Position numbers and translations under genes: made by a program. Source: Palsa-965 sp044448685 (GTDB lineage Bacteria; Bacteroidota; Bacteroidia; Palsa-965). From it: a DNA stretch of 64,000 nucleotides. Positions 27,532 to 36,491 of the stretch are shown here, in pieces. A model generated the notes under the pieces. That model ran no database searches. It saw only the letters and a list, made by a program, of their open reading frames with translations, and was not told where the DNA came from. The stretch is from contig JBIOHC010000004.1 of NCBI GenBank assembly GCA_044448685.1, positions 62,001 to 126,000 on the forward strand, in the 5' to 3' direction. Position 1 is the stretch's first letter. Each line of letters starts with the position of its first letter.

Positions 27532-28493
27532 CCTCCCATCGCTTTGTTCATCATACGGATAATTTTATTCCGGATACGCGCACCTGTGGTCTGTTCTTTT
27601 TTAGAAAAGAGTTTTTGTTCGGAAAAATTCCGGAGCTGCAGACACAATGCAGGCGGAATAAGTTTATCCTGTTTCCGTATCAGCTCCAGTGCAAAACCGT
27701 GCTGCTGCCTTATTGTTGAAAAAACCCAGGCCAGAAGGACTTCCCGCTTATTCAGCAAAAGCGGGTCCTTCATCGTATTCAGGTATGAAACTTCAGCCCA
27801 TCCCGGGCTTATATCCAGAGATAGTTTATCCATCCGGGATGCATAACTTTCCATCAGATCCCGGCTGATTTTCTGGGTGCCTTTAACATGCATTGCACAC
27901 ATCCAGAAGGGGCACTTATCCATAAATTGAAAAAGCTGCCAGAGCTTATCTTCACCGATGTATGCATCTATAATACCCGGCTCAAAATCAGCTGTAAGTA
28001 CCTTTTGGACCACCTCATTACCCAGATTCTGAAAAAGCCGGAGGTCAATGCCTTGTGAATCAGTTTTGAACCAGTCTATCTGGGCAAGGTTCAGTTCCTG
28101 TAATACAGAAATCAGAGAACGGCTTTTAAGTTTTACAGTCCGGTCCGGCTCGAAGAGTTCCCAGAATTTCCAATCCCGAAGCTGTATTGTATCCGGTTTA
28201 AGCAGGCTGGAACAAAACGGTGAGCGGGTCAGGAAAAATTCAACCGATTGCTGATCTGACTCCGATGCAATACAATTGAACACATACAGTTTCCGGAATG
28301 CGGAATGCAGATTCTCGGTAAAAGCAAATTCCCTGTCATCAGCATCGAACGCGATACAGACGGCATAGGGTGCAATTGCTTTCCATTCCTGATGAATCTC
28401 ACCCGAAGCTCCTATATCAAGTAACACAGGAGGTTGTGTGAGCAATTCCGGTTCGGCAAAAACAGATTTAAGTATCAGATCAAAATCAGACAT
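27528..28493 (-). CDS. FkbM-like SAM-dependent methyltransferase
   Basis: A 321-residue protein. VLLDIGASGEIHQEW is the glycine-rich SAM-binding loop, IAFDADDRE the acidic end of strand 2, and IDWFKTDSQGIDLRLFQNL the FkbM-type motif before strand 5. It probably O-methylates a sugar of the glycan. I place the start at ATG 28493 (8-base overlap with the upstream gene's end) rather than an ATG 14 codons earlier, which would overlap by 50 bases. Confidence 0.7.
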   Translation of the reverse strand: MSDFDLILKSVFAEPELLTQPPVLLDIGASGEIHQEWKAIAPYAVCIAFDADDREFAFTENLHSAFRKLYVFNCIASESDQQSVEFFLTRSPFCSSLLKPDTIQLRDWKFWELFEPDRTVKLKSRSLISVLQELNLAQIDWFKTDSQGIDLRLFQNLGNEVVQKVLTADFEPGIIDAYIGEDKLWQLFQFMDKCPFWMCAMHVKGTQKISRDLMESYASRMDKLSLDISPGWAEVSYLNTMKDPLLLNKREVLLAWVFSTIRQQHGFALELIRKQDKLIPPALCLQLRNFSEQKLFSKKEQTTGARIRNKIIRMMNKAMGG

Positions 28494-29313
28494 GGGCCTT
28501 GAATAAAAATCCTTTGTTAATTCCTGTAGTATCATCCAGTGGTATCCTCAACCCGGGATACGGATCGAATGAAGCAACCTGCTTGTAATGTTTCTGAATA
28601 TGATTCATAAACTTCCCTTCATCCAGAAACCAGGCAGGATAAGAAGCCGGATATATTTCAGGAGGAACATTCTGCAAGGTTATCCGGTCAGTCCCTTTCT
28701 CCACAAAGGCAGTCCTGTCGAACAACAAATAATCCGGTTTATGTTTTATCAGCTGATCCAGGAATTCATATGGTTTTTCCAGATACTGCAAGACACTGGA
28801 AAGCAGCATTACTTTTACAGATCCTTTTTCCATTGCTTCCTCAAGTGTCAGATGAAAGCTGAACCCGGGTTCTTCCATTTCTTTCTGCCCGCAGCGTACA
28901 AAATGCTCCTGCTCTACCACCATCCATTTGAGTTTTTTCAGCCCCGTCAGCAGTTCTTTGTTCTGAAAATAGCTACTGCCCAGTCCGCCTCCAAAATCTA
29001 TGAGTTCAAGCACACCGTGATATTGATTGGCAACATGCAGCAGACAGCCTACGAGGGGCCAATTGAATTCCTTTTCAAAAAAGAGGACAGAATCGCGTTC
29101 AAATGCTGCATTTCCTTTTTTCACTTCCAGTGCAGCTGTTCTGACTTTCTCCAGGATAGCAGGCATATCATAACCCGAGGCCTTTTTCAGGGCTTCGTCC
29201 CAGGAAGGATAATTTCCACTCCACATAGGGTTTATACCGGCCCGGGAAGCTCCGGCTAAGGATTTCATCACCCCCCTGATTCTGGACAGTCCTTGTTTTG
29301 CGATTTTTTTCAA
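28486..29313 (-). CDS. TIGR04325-type methyltransferase
   Basis: A 275-residue protein that matches the putative methyltransferase family TIGR04325: WSGNYPSWDEALKKASGYD, RDSVLFFEKEFNWPL, ELIDFGGGLGSSYFQN (SAM loop), WMVVEQEHFVRCG, LLSSVLQYLEKPY and LLFDRTAF. The family occurs in polysaccharide clusters and is thought to methylate a sugar or phosphate; no substrate is proven. It overlaps the next gene upstream by 4 bases. Confidence 0.85.
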   Translation of the reverse strand: MKKIAKQGLSRIRGVMKSLAGASRAGINPMWSGNYPSWDEALKKASGYDMPAILEKVRTAALEVKKGNAAFERDSVLFFEKEFNWPLVGCLLHVANQYHGVLELIDFGGGLGSSYFQNKELLTGLKKLKWMVVEQEHFVRCGQKEMEEPGFSFHLTLEEAMEKGSVKVMLLSSVLQYLEKPYEFLDQLIKHKPDYLLFDRTAFVEKGTDRITLQNVPPEIYPASYPAWFLDEGKFMNHIQKHYKQVASFDPYPGLRIPLDDTTGINKGFLFKAHV

Positions 29314-30350
29314 TGTATATATCTGTAAATATTGCTAAAAAATCCGACAGGAGAAAGCCATTCTTCATACAATTGCCTGGCATCTTTGCTGAACTTTAAA
29401 ACACCTTCCCTTCCCTGCTTTGCATGAAAGGCTTGCAGCCGTTCTCCAATCTTATTGCAGGATTCACTTTCTATCCAGACAAAATGACTGCGCCAATCCA
29501 CAAATTCCTCAAAAGGCAGGGAACAGTCCGTATTGATGAACAAAGGTATGCGTCCGCAACTGAGGGCTTCGTAAAGGCGATAGGAAAAATTTCCTGCACC
29601 TCTCATTACCAAAGTGTATTCGGATGAAAGCATATTCAGGGCATACTCTGTCCTTGCCTGGTTCTTATTGCTCAGAGAGCCTCCCCAGAAACCTGTTCGG
29701 ATAATAAAACCGGTTCTCACCCTTTTATCCCTGAGCAGAGCCCTGACAGCCATTCCACGCAATCGTATTCCGGTCAATTCTTTCTTCCTCCCGGTCAGCT
29801 GTTCGTGTAAAGCTGCTTTAAATCCTGATTCCTTTACATGACTCCGGAAATCCAGGTAATCAACATAACCGCAATAACTAATTGACGGCAGTGTTGTCGG
29901 TTCCGGCTCAGCCTTCAGCAATTTCCGATAGTGCTCTTCAAAATCAACACTCCAGCCTGGTATTGCGTGTACATGTGGTTCCTTTTTACTGGCATAAATA
30001 GAGGTGCGGAACACCAATGAATTGGGAACCGGAATAGGACTTGCATCATCATTAATGAAAAAAATCATCAGCTTTTTTCCAAAGCCTTCTGCCAGTTTAC
30101 TCAGCTCCTGAGCATGGGTAAGCGTAGTCTGATTAAAATCAAATTCATACGGGAGCAGGAAGATATCGGCATCCTTTTCATCGCTGGTTATGGAATATAC
30201 CTCACTGCCCATTTGCATCCATCTGTCGAAGCGCCCCTGATCCGGATCATCCGGAGGCAGAGGCACTTCGCCCCAGTACGGGTAGAGAAAAATGGTATGC
30301 TTTTTTGAAGCCGGCAACCAATCCTTTCGGGTGAATACTTTTAAATGCAT
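29310..30350 (-). CDS. Exostosin-like (GT47-type) glycosyltransferase
   Basis: A 346-residue protein resembling exostosin family glycosyltransferases: HTIFLYPYWGEVP, ADIFLLPYEFD, SISYCGYVDYLDFR and the C-terminal MRGAGNFSYRLYEALSCGRIPLFINTD, the equivalent of the GT-B donor site in which the Glu of YEAL contacts the nucleotide. GT47 enzymes are best known in eukaryotes but occur in bacterial glycan clusters. It overlaps the adjoining genes at both ends (4 and 10 bases). Confidence 0.78.
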   Translation of the reverse strand: MHLKVFTRKDWLPASKKHTIFLYPYWGEVPLPPDDPDQGRFDRWMQMGSEVYSITSDEKDADIFLLPYEFDFNQTTLTHAQELSKLAEGFGKKLMIFFINDDASPIPVPNSLVFRTSIYASKKEPHVHAIPGWSVDFEEHYRKLLKAEPEPTTLPSISYCGYVDYLDFRSHVKESGFKAALHEQLTGRKKELTGIRLRGMAVRALLRDKRVRTGFIIRTGFWGGSLSNKNQARTEYALNMLSSEYTLVMRGAGNFSYRLYEALSCGRIPLFINTDCSLPFEEFVDWRSHFVWIESESCNKIGERLQAFHAKQGREGVLKFSKDARQLYEEWLSPVGFFSNIYRYIH

Positions 30351-31537
30351 GCTAAGGCTTTTTCAAAATCAAGGAGTCTTTTCCTTGCAATATATTTCCA
30401 GCTATACAGTTTCTGTATTTTATCAACGCCGTAATTACCCAGTTGTTTTCTGACAGGGAGGGCTTCCAGACTTCTGATCCTGGCAGCCAGATCTTCATAC
30501 GATTCATGTTCATAACTCAGTCCGTTCCCTTCAATCCTGGCTGTATCGGCAACCCTTGAACTGAGTATGAGTGGCAATCCGCATGCAGCAGCATCGAGCT
30601 GGCTTGTTGATTCCTGTTTGGGCCAAACACCAATGTCAGCAGCCTGATAATACTTTACAAGCTCAGCCGAAGGCACAAAGGGATGTACTACACAACCTTT
30701 TTGTTCCTTCATACTTTCAATATAGGATTCTTCACCGGCTCCGATGAAGAGTGCTTTGAAGCCCTGATGTCCTTGCGCATGTAACATGCCTATGGCACGG
30801 GCAAGTATAAGAGGGCCTTTGTCATCATTAAAACGCCCGGTATAAATACAGACAATATCCGGGTCTGAAAAGCCAAGCTCTTTACGTCGTTTTTTTCTTT
30901 CGGCAAGTTGATCCGGTGAAACGGGGGGAACAAAAAGTGTTGTATCAACTGCCAGAGAAGACAATTCGCATTTACGCTCTTCCTGACCCAGGTATTTACA
31001 AATCATTTCCAATACATCCGGCGCCACCGGATAGCATTTTTCAAATGCTTCGCCGGCCTTTCTCCATTTCCGTTTGATAGAGAAATAGTACTTCAACCGT
31101 TGGTATAATGTGGAAGGAGGTGTAAATACACTCCTGTGCATTCGGCTTTCTGTAAAAAGTTTATAACCCAGTTCCTTTTTACAGGCAATAGCCTGGAGGG
31201 TGGTTTCAGCGGCTATTTCAAACAGATAAACAATATCAGGTTTTATTCTGGCAAGCGTTTCTTTCAACGCGGTTATTCCAATCCCGTAAGGAGTACGGTA
31301 ATTGGAAAGACGGTGGAGGGTAAAACCGTTTATTTTTTTTACTCCGCAGGGCACTATTGGCGGCCCAAGGTTTGGTTCATACACCTTGCTGTATAAGGCC
31401 TGGTCAGTAGCATAGATCTGCAAATCACTTGAAACAACATGCACCTCTGCGCCTTCCCTTGCTAAAAATGCCGGTAAATGATTCTCTGCATAACCCATTC
31501 CTTCAGAAAACCAGTCGGATATAATTACAACAATCAT
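30341..31537 (-). CDS. Family 4 glycosyltransferase
   Basis: A 398-residue GT-B protein. The N-terminal acceptor domain begins IVVIISDWFSEGMGYAENHL; the C-terminal donor domain has YTGRFNDDKGPLILARAI, VHPFVPSAELVKYYQAADIG and a modified retaining motif KQESTSQLDAAACGLPLILS. It probably adds a hexose to the lipid-linked glycan in the cytosol. It overlaps the exostosin-like gene by 10 bases. Confidence 0.87.
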   Translation of the reverse strand: MIVVIISDWFSEGMGYAENHLPAFLAREGAEVHVVSSDLQIYATDQALYSKVYEPNLGPPIVPCGVKKINGFTLHRLSNYRTPYGIGITALKETLARIKPDIVYLFEIAAETTLQAIACKKELGYKLFTESRMHRSVFTPPSTLYQRLKYYFSIKRKWRKAGEAFEKCYPVAPDVLEMICKYLGQEERKCELSSLAVDTTLFVPPVSPDQLAERKKRRKELGFSDPDIVCIYTGRFNDDKGPLILARAIGMLHAQGHQGFKALFIGAGEESYIESMKEQKGCVVHPFVPSAELVKYYQAADIGVWPKQESTSQLDAAACGLPLILSSRVADTARIEGNGLSYEHESYEDLAARIRSLEALPVRKQLGNYGVDKIQKLYSWKYIARKRLLDFEKALACI

Positions 31538-31567
31538 GAACAGGCTGATTAAGGTGCCGGAATGGCT

Positions 31568-32353
31568 TTATACTACTCTTGGTTTCAGGTCAACGGGCTT
31601 TGGAGAAACAATACGGCTTTCATCCGGAAAATTGCCGGAGCCAATAACGGTACGGATACCAACGATAGACTTATTGCCGATTGTAACACCTTTCAGAATA
31701 GTAGCCCCCTTCCCTATCCATACATCATCACCGATATTAACAGGGCTGGTTGCTGGCTTATTCTTTTCCGAAGCCCCCAGCGGAATTCGTTCCCTTCTCT
31801 CCTTCCAGCCGGTAGAATGTGTATTAGTATCATAAATACATACTTCATAAGAAATAAGGCAGAAAGAACCGATCTGAACACGTTCATCGCAGCGGATTTC
31901 ACTGAGGTAATTAATGGACGACCAGGTTCCTATGCTCACAAAACCACCGAAGCGGATTACAATTTCGGCTTGTATACGCACATGTTCTGACAGGGTAAGT
32001 TTACAGTTTTCTTCCAGTCTTACACTACCTGGAAAATGAGGCGGGGCATTGAAAACACAAAAAGGTGAAAGGTGCATTTCGGAACCATTACCGATGTAAA
32101 AGGAAGCCGGATCAAGAGATGAACCTTTTCCGATAAAAACCTTGCATTGCTCACCGATATGAAGACTTCCCCTGAATGTAACTCCATCTTCTATAGTCAG
32201 GGTTGAATTTTTTCCCACATATATGCTCCCTTTTATGGTGGTTTGTAAAGGAGAAATACGAACCTGTGCTGTAGGGTCGGCAGTGAGGATCAGACCGGGG
32301 TTAGTGATCCTTTTCAGGCGGCGGAGTATGACTTGAAAAATACGCTGGAGCAC
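31568..32353 (-). CDS. Left-handed beta-helix acyltransferase (hexapeptide repeat)
   Basis: A 261-residue protein composed of hexapeptide repeats, for example IGDDVWIGKGATILKGVTIGNKSIVGIRTVI near the C-terminus, and an acetyltransferase-type insert with YDTNTHSTGW (the His of this loop is the usual catalytic base). It would acetylate a sugar, either on the glycan or as the missing FdtC step, but that link is inference. Start is GTG at 32353, 4 bases after the wzt stop. Confidence 0.8.
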   Translation of the reverse strand: MLQRIFQVILRRLKRITNPGLILTADPTAQVRISPLQTTIKGSIYVGKNSTLTIEDGVTFRGSLHIGEQCKVFIGKGSSLDPASFYIGNGSEMHLSPFCVFNAPPHFPGSVRLEENCKLTLSEHVRIQAEIVIRFGGFVSIGTWSSINYLSEIRCDERVQIGSFCLISYEVCIYDTNTHSTGWKERRERIPLGASEKNKPATSPVNIGDDVWIGKGATILKGVTIGNKSIVGIRTVIGSGNFPDESRIVSPKPVDLKPRVV

Positions 32354-32357
32354 GGTA

Positions 32358-33611
32358 TCAGATTAAATTAAAATGATAATCAAACAAAAACTGACTTTGG
32401 CCTTGCTGAATGATACGGCCAGAACCGAAAAAATCACCGCTCTCAACTTCTATCACACCGGCTTCCTGTACCCAATCGGCTATTTCACCTTTAACGGAAG
32501 CATATAATGTGAAGCTATACAAACCCTGGCAAAACGGAAACCGGGGTATTTCAATTTCAATTTGATGTGCACCGGGTTCTACCGATTCAAAAATTTCATT
32601 GGTCAGCTCATTGTTTATATGTGCCACCCTTTGTCCGTTTTCATCATCGAGTGCAAAAGCAACCTGCAGATTGTTCAGTGTTTCTGTTCCCGGTTTTGTA
32701 AACGCAATCCGGATGCGGGCTGTCTTACCGCTTTGCAACACCCCTGTATCATTCCTTTGTTCATCTTTGAGTCTTACGGATTCGAATTTTATCCTTCCGT
32801 TACCGGTGCGGTCGGTACGGTCGGCAAGTTGTATGACCTGAGACTCGGTTCCTGATTTCAGATAAGAAGCCACTACTTCATCGGTACGCCCCTGGCTGAT
32901 AAGCCTTCCATTTTTCAGGTAAATGCAGGAGTCACAAAGATTCTGAATAGCAGCCATGTTATGGCTGACAAACAAAATGGTACGTCCCTGACCGGCCACT
33001 TCCTGCATACGGGTAAGGCATTTTTTCTGAAAAACGGCATCGCCTACAGCCAGTACTTCATCCACAATCAGAATTTCAGGATCCAAATGTGCTGCGACAG
33101 AAAAAGCCAGCCGAACATACATACCGCTGCTGTATCTTTTGACCGGGGTATCCAGAAATTTTTCAACTTCGGCAAAAGCGACTATCTCATCAAATTTACT
33201 TTTTATTTCCTGCTTGTCCATACCAAGGATAGCTCCATTGAGGAATATGTTCTCCCGGCCTGAAAGTTCAGGATGAAACCCTGTGCCAACTTCGAGCAAA
33301 CTGGCAACTCTTCCTTCAATGGTAATCCGTCCCTTGGTAGGGGTAACGATACGGCTCAGTAATTTAAGAAGCGTTGATTTACCTGCTCCGTTACGGCCAA
33401 TGATGCCAAGCCTGTCGCCCTGCCTGAGCTCAAAGCTTACATCATCGAGGGCCCAGAAGGTTTCCTTGCCGGGTGCTCTCTCGCCCGAACGGCCAAACAT
33501 TGTTTTTGCCTGGCGCATGAGGGTATCCCTCATGGTTGTATAAGCAACCTGCTCTTTATGGCGGAGCACATAACTTTTAGACAGATGTTCAACCCGGATA
33601 ACAGGATCCAT
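32358..33611 (-). CDS. wzt: Wzt-type ABC transporter ATPase with C-terminal glycan-binding domain
   Basis: A 417-residue protein of a polysaccharide ABC exporter. The ATPase domain (about 1-245) has Walker A GRNGAGKST, signature YSSGMYVRL, Walker B ILIVDEVLAVGD and a His switch FVSHN. The C-terminal domain (about 265-417, ending FGSGRIIQQGQSQFLFDYHF) resembles the Wzt_C beta-sandwich that recognises the modified non-reducing end of the chain before export. It pairs with the permease gene 14 bases upstream. This implies ABC-dependent O-antigen or capsule export rather than Wzx/Wzy. Confidence 0.92.
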   Translation of the reverse strand: MDPVIRVEHLSKSYVLRHKEQVAYTTMRDTLMRQAKTMFGRSGERAPGKETFWALDDVSFELRQGDRLGIIGRNGAGKSTLLKLLSRIVTPTKGRITIEGRVASLLEVGTGFHPELSGRENIFLNGAILGMDKQEIKSKFDEIVAFAEVEKFLDTPVKRYSSGMYVRLAFSVAAHLDPEILIVDEVLAVGDAVFQKKCLTRMQEVAGQGRTILFVSHNMAAIQNLCDSCIYLKNGRLISQGRTDEVVASYLKSGTESQVIQLADRTDRTGNGRIKFESVRLKDEQRNDTGVLQSGKTARIRIAFTKPGTETLNNLQVAFALDDENGQRVAHINNELTNEIFESVEPGAHQIEIEIPRFPFCQGLYSFTLYASVKGEIADWVQEAGVIEVESGDFFGSGRIIQQGQSQFLFDYHFNLI

Positions 33612-33625
33612 GTGATGCGCGATAT

Positions 33626-34462
33626 TCAGATAACGTCAGCAAAATATTTTTCCATCTTTCTGAAATAAACAATACCCAGAAAGAAAAAACAAAATCCTAT
33701 GGAAGAGGAAACCAGAAAGGGGGTCCAGTGCATAGTCATACTGTTACCCAATAAACTCCACCGGAATCCGTCAATAACTCCTACCATAGGGTTCAAGGCA
33801 TAAATTCCTTTCAGGATGGGTGAAAGGCGGGTGCTTTCATAAATGCTGTCGCTGCTGAACATAAGCGGGGAAACATAATAACCCAGTTGAATAATGAAGG
33901 GAATAATGTATTTAAAGTCCCGGTATTTGACATTCACTGCAGCCATAAAAATACCAGTACCCATTGCGAAAATGACAGCCATGAGCAGGAAAACAGGTAA
34001 CATCAGAATATGTACATCCGGGTGAACACCCGTGATAAACATAAGAATCAGGAGGAGCAGGAAAGAAATAAAAAAATCCAGCAGGCAAACGATGACGGTA
34101 CTGGACGGGATAATAAGTCTGGGAAAATAAACTTTGGAAATCAGATTTGAATTGCTGACCAGTGAATTGCTTATATCACTCAGTGCGCTGGAAAAAAACT
34201 GCCATGGAAGCGTGGCAGTCGCAACCAGTAACAGCCTGGACGGGCCCGGAGATCCTATATTGAAGAACCAACCGATAAACGTGAAGGCAAAAACGGTGAG
34301 TAAAGGCCGTATGACACTCCATGCTACACCTATAACCGTTTGTTTATACCTGACCAGAATATCCCTCCAGGCCAGAAAATAGAAAAGCCCGCGGAAGTTC
34401 CACAGGTCTTTCCAGTAGTTCGCATTGCCGGAATCCGGCTCTATTACTATTTTTTGTCTCAG
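33626..34462 (-). CDS. wzm: Wzm-type ABC-2 permease, no canonical start codon
   Basis: The frame runs from 34471 down to 33626 and encodes about 280 residues of an ABC-2 permease. WKDLWNFRGLFYFLAWRDIL and RYKQTVIGVAWSVIRPLLT are the N-terminal family hallmarks, VYFPRLIIPSS follows, and about six membrane segments are visible. Length and all conserved blocks look intact, but the first ATG, GTG or TTG in frame is the internal ATG at 34042, which would delete half the protein. The upstream stop is the rny TAA at 34472, in the same frame. Possible starts are CTG 34462 (used here), ATA 34468 or ACG 34471. Confidence 0.8.
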   Translation of the reverse strand: MRQKIVIEPDSGNANYWKDLWNFRGLFYFLAWRDILVRYKQTVIGVAWSVIRPLLTVFAFTFIGWFFNIGSPGPSRLLLVATATLPWQFFSSALSDISNSLVSNSNLISKVYFPRLIIPSSTVIVCLLDFFISFLLLLILMFITGVHPDVHILMLPVFLLMAVIFAMGTGIFMAAVNVKYRDFKYIIPFIIQLGYYVSPLMFSSDSIYESTRLSPILKGIYALNPMVGVIDGFRWSLLGNSMTMHWTPFLVSSSIGFCFFFLGIVYFRKMEKYFADVI

Positions 34463-34471
34463 CTGTATCGT

Positions 34472-36022
34472 TTATTTGGCAAAATTCACAGCTCTGGTTT
34501 CCCTTATCACAGTTACTTTCACCTGTCCGGGATAGGTCATTTCAGTCTGGATTTTCTGTGCTATATCGAATGACAGTTTTTCGGCATCTTTATCCGTCAC
34601 TTTTTCGCTTCCGACAATAACACGTAATTCACGTCCGGCCTGTATGGCATAAGTTTTTTCAACACCGGGGTAAGAAAGTGCCAGGCTTTCCAGATCCTTG
34701 AGTCTTTTGATGTACTGTTCGGCAATTTCGCGCCTTGCTCCGGGGCGTGCACCCGATATGGCATCACAAACCTGAATGATTGGAGCAATGAGGGTATTCA
34801 TCTCCACTTCGTCATGGTGGGCACCTATCGCATTACATACCTCGGGCTTCTCTTTATACTTTTCAGCCAGTTTCATACCCAATATAGCATGCGGCAATTC
34901 CGGCTCATCATCAGGCACTTTTCCAATATCGTGGAGGAGACCGGCACGTTTGGCCAGCTTTACATTCAGTCCCAGTTCTGTAGCCATGATAGCACAAAGG
35001 TTGGCTACTTCACGGCTGTGTTGTAAGAGATTCTGTCCGTATGAAGAACGGTATTTCATTCGTCCCACCATACGTATCAGTTCCGGGTGAAGTCCATGAA
35101 TACCAAGGTCTATACAGGTACGTTTACCGGTTTCAATGATTTCTTCTTCCAGTTGTTTCTTTACCTTTTCCACCACCTCTTCCACACGGGCCGGGTGTAT
35201 ACGTCCGTCTGTAACAAGCTGGTGCAGGGCAAGACGTGCTATTTCACGGCGTACAGGGTCAAAACCGGAAAGAATAATGGCTTCAGGGGTATCATCCACA
35301 ATGATTTCAATGCCGGTGGCCGCTTCAATGGCCCGGATATTTCTTCCTTCCCGGCCGATGATGCGTCCTTTCATTTCATCACTTTCTATATGAAATACGG
35401 AAACGGAGTTTTCAATGGCATGTTCAGTAGCCACACGCTGAATGGTCTGGATAACTACCCTTTTAGCTTCCTTACTGGCAGTGAGTTTGGCTTCGTCAAC
35501 TACATCCTTGATAAGGACCATGGCTTCTGTTTTGGCTTCCGCTTTCAATGATTCAACCAGTTGAGCCTTGGCATCATCGGCAGAAAGTCCGGAAATCTTT
35601 TCCAGCTGATCCACCTGTTTGCGGTGACTCTTTTCCAGTTCTTCCTTCTTCTTTTCAATCAGTTCCAGCTGGTGAGTCATATTCTGACGTACGGCATCCA
35701 GTTCGGCATCTTTCCGGGTGACCTGTTCCTGTTTCTGGCTCAGTCCCTGTTCTTTTTGTTTTACTCTGTTTTCAGCCTGTTGAATCTGCTGATTTTTTTC
35801 CTGAATTACTTTTTCGTGTTCGCTTCTAAGCTGGAGGAATTTCTCTTTGGCTTGCAGCATTTTTTCATTCTTCAGTGCTTCCGCATTCACTTCTGCTTCT
35901 TTCAGTTTCAGCAGGGCCTTTTTCTCAACAGCACCTCTCAGTAAGGTTGTGGCTATCAGGGCTCCTATGCCGAGTCCAACCACAGCTGTAGCAGCAATGA
36001 TTAAGATCGTGGTCGTATCCAT
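34472..36022 (-). CDS. rny: Ribonuclease Y
   Basis: A 516-residue membrane-anchored endoribonuclease that initiates mRNA decay. An N-terminal membrane helix (about 5-27) is followed by a long Lys/Glu/Gln-rich coiled coil (30-200), a KH RNA-binding domain with GREGRNIRAIE, and an HD domain with LLQHSREVANL and RAGLLHDIGK carrying the metal-binding His-Asp. ATG at 36022 places the membrane helix first; an ATG 19 codons upstream would add an unlikely prefix. Its stop is in frame with the wzm gene, with no gap. Confidence 0.95.
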   Translation of the reverse strand: MDTTTILIIAATAVVGLGIGALIATTLLRGAVEKKALLKLKEAEVNAEALKNEKMLQAKEKFLQLRSEHEKVIQEKNQQIQQAENRVKQKEQGLSQKQEQVTRKDAELDAVRQNMTHQLELIEKKKEELEKSHRKQVDQLEKISGLSADDAKAQLVESLKAEAKTEAMVLIKDVVDEAKLTASKEAKRVVIQTIQRVATEHAIENSVSVFHIESDEMKGRIIGREGRNIRAIEAATGIEIIVDDTPEAIILSGFDPVRREIARLALHQLVTDGRIHPARVEEVVEKVKKQLEEEIIETGKRTCIDLGIHGLHPELIRMVGRMKYRSSYGQNLLQHSREVANLCAIMATELGLNVKLAKRAGLLHDIGKVPDDEPELPHAILGMKLAEKYKEKPEVCNAIGAHHDEVEMNTLIAPIIQVCDAISGARPGARREIAEQYIKRLKDLESLALSYPGVEKTYAIQAGRELRVIVGSEKVTDKDAEKLSFDIAQKIQTEMTYPGQVKVTVIRETRAVNFAK

Positions 36023-36029
36023 GTGTTCG

Positions 36030-36140
36030 TCATTATTAAAGGTTAAACAAAAAAATCCCATATGATTTAACACTCCCAACTATGCAGGAGGGTCATCATA
36101 CGGGAATATGTATGTTACGGAAACGTTCCGTTAACAATGC
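36030..36140 (-). ncRNA. Structured RNA candidate between zapA and rny (6S-like?)
   Basis: The gap between zapA and rny folds strongly on the minus strand. TCCCGTATGAT pairs with ATCATATGGGA (one G-U pair) around a loop containing CCTCC and GGGAG; a second, near-perfect inverted repeat (36114-36133, TTAACGGAA facing TTTCCGTAA) precedes it. Size and long-hairpin shape with inner bulge suit a 6S-type RNA such as the 6S-Flavo family, and ssrS is known beside zapA in gammaproteobacteria. A 5' regulatory leader of rny or a terminator is the alternative. Confidence 0.4.
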
Positions 36141-36149
36141 TTTTAAAAG

Positions 36150-36446
36150 CTATTTTTCCTTGTCCAGGTGCTCAGAAATGAATTTTTCCAGAGAAACTAT
36201 CTTTCCAGATACTTCCTTGCTGTTCAGCACACGGTCCTGTTCCTGACCGAGGTATTGAGTGGCAAACTGAAGACAGCACATAGCCAGTAAATCCTGCTTA
36301 TCCTTAACTGCATATACCTTTTCAAAGGCATCCATGCGTTCATTGATAAGTGTGGCGGCTTCTTCTACCCTTTCTTTCTCTTCTTTACTTACACTCGGGG
36401 TATATATTCGTCCGCCTATGTTTACCGGTATACTGGTTTCGCCCAT
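36150..36446 (-). CDS. zapA: Cell division protein ZapA
   Basis: A 98-residue ZapA homologue. The N-terminal VNIGGRIYTPSVSKEEKERVEEAATLINER matches the ZapA globular head, and LLAMCCLQFATQYL leads into a C-terminal coiled coil. ZapA crosslinks FtsZ filaments at the division ring. It is followed by the structured RNA candidate and rny, and preceded by a broken ZapB-like coiled-coil gene, an arrangement that suggests a small division module. Confidence 0.88.
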   Translation of the reverse strand: MGETSIPVNIGGRIYTPSVSKEEKERVEEAATLINERMDAFEKVYAVKDKQDLLAMCCLQFATQYLGQEQDRVLNSKEVSGKIVSLEKFISEHLDKEK

Positions 36447-36491
36447 TCATTTGGCATTTGACAAACTGTCTTTTGGCAGCTTGTCGAGTCA

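Noticed and set aside
33626..36022. RNase Y-Wzm fusion by stop readthrough
   Set aside because: TAA ends most genes here and a fusion of a cytosolic-facing RNase to a permease is unlikely; reinitiation at a non-AUG codon explains it more simply.
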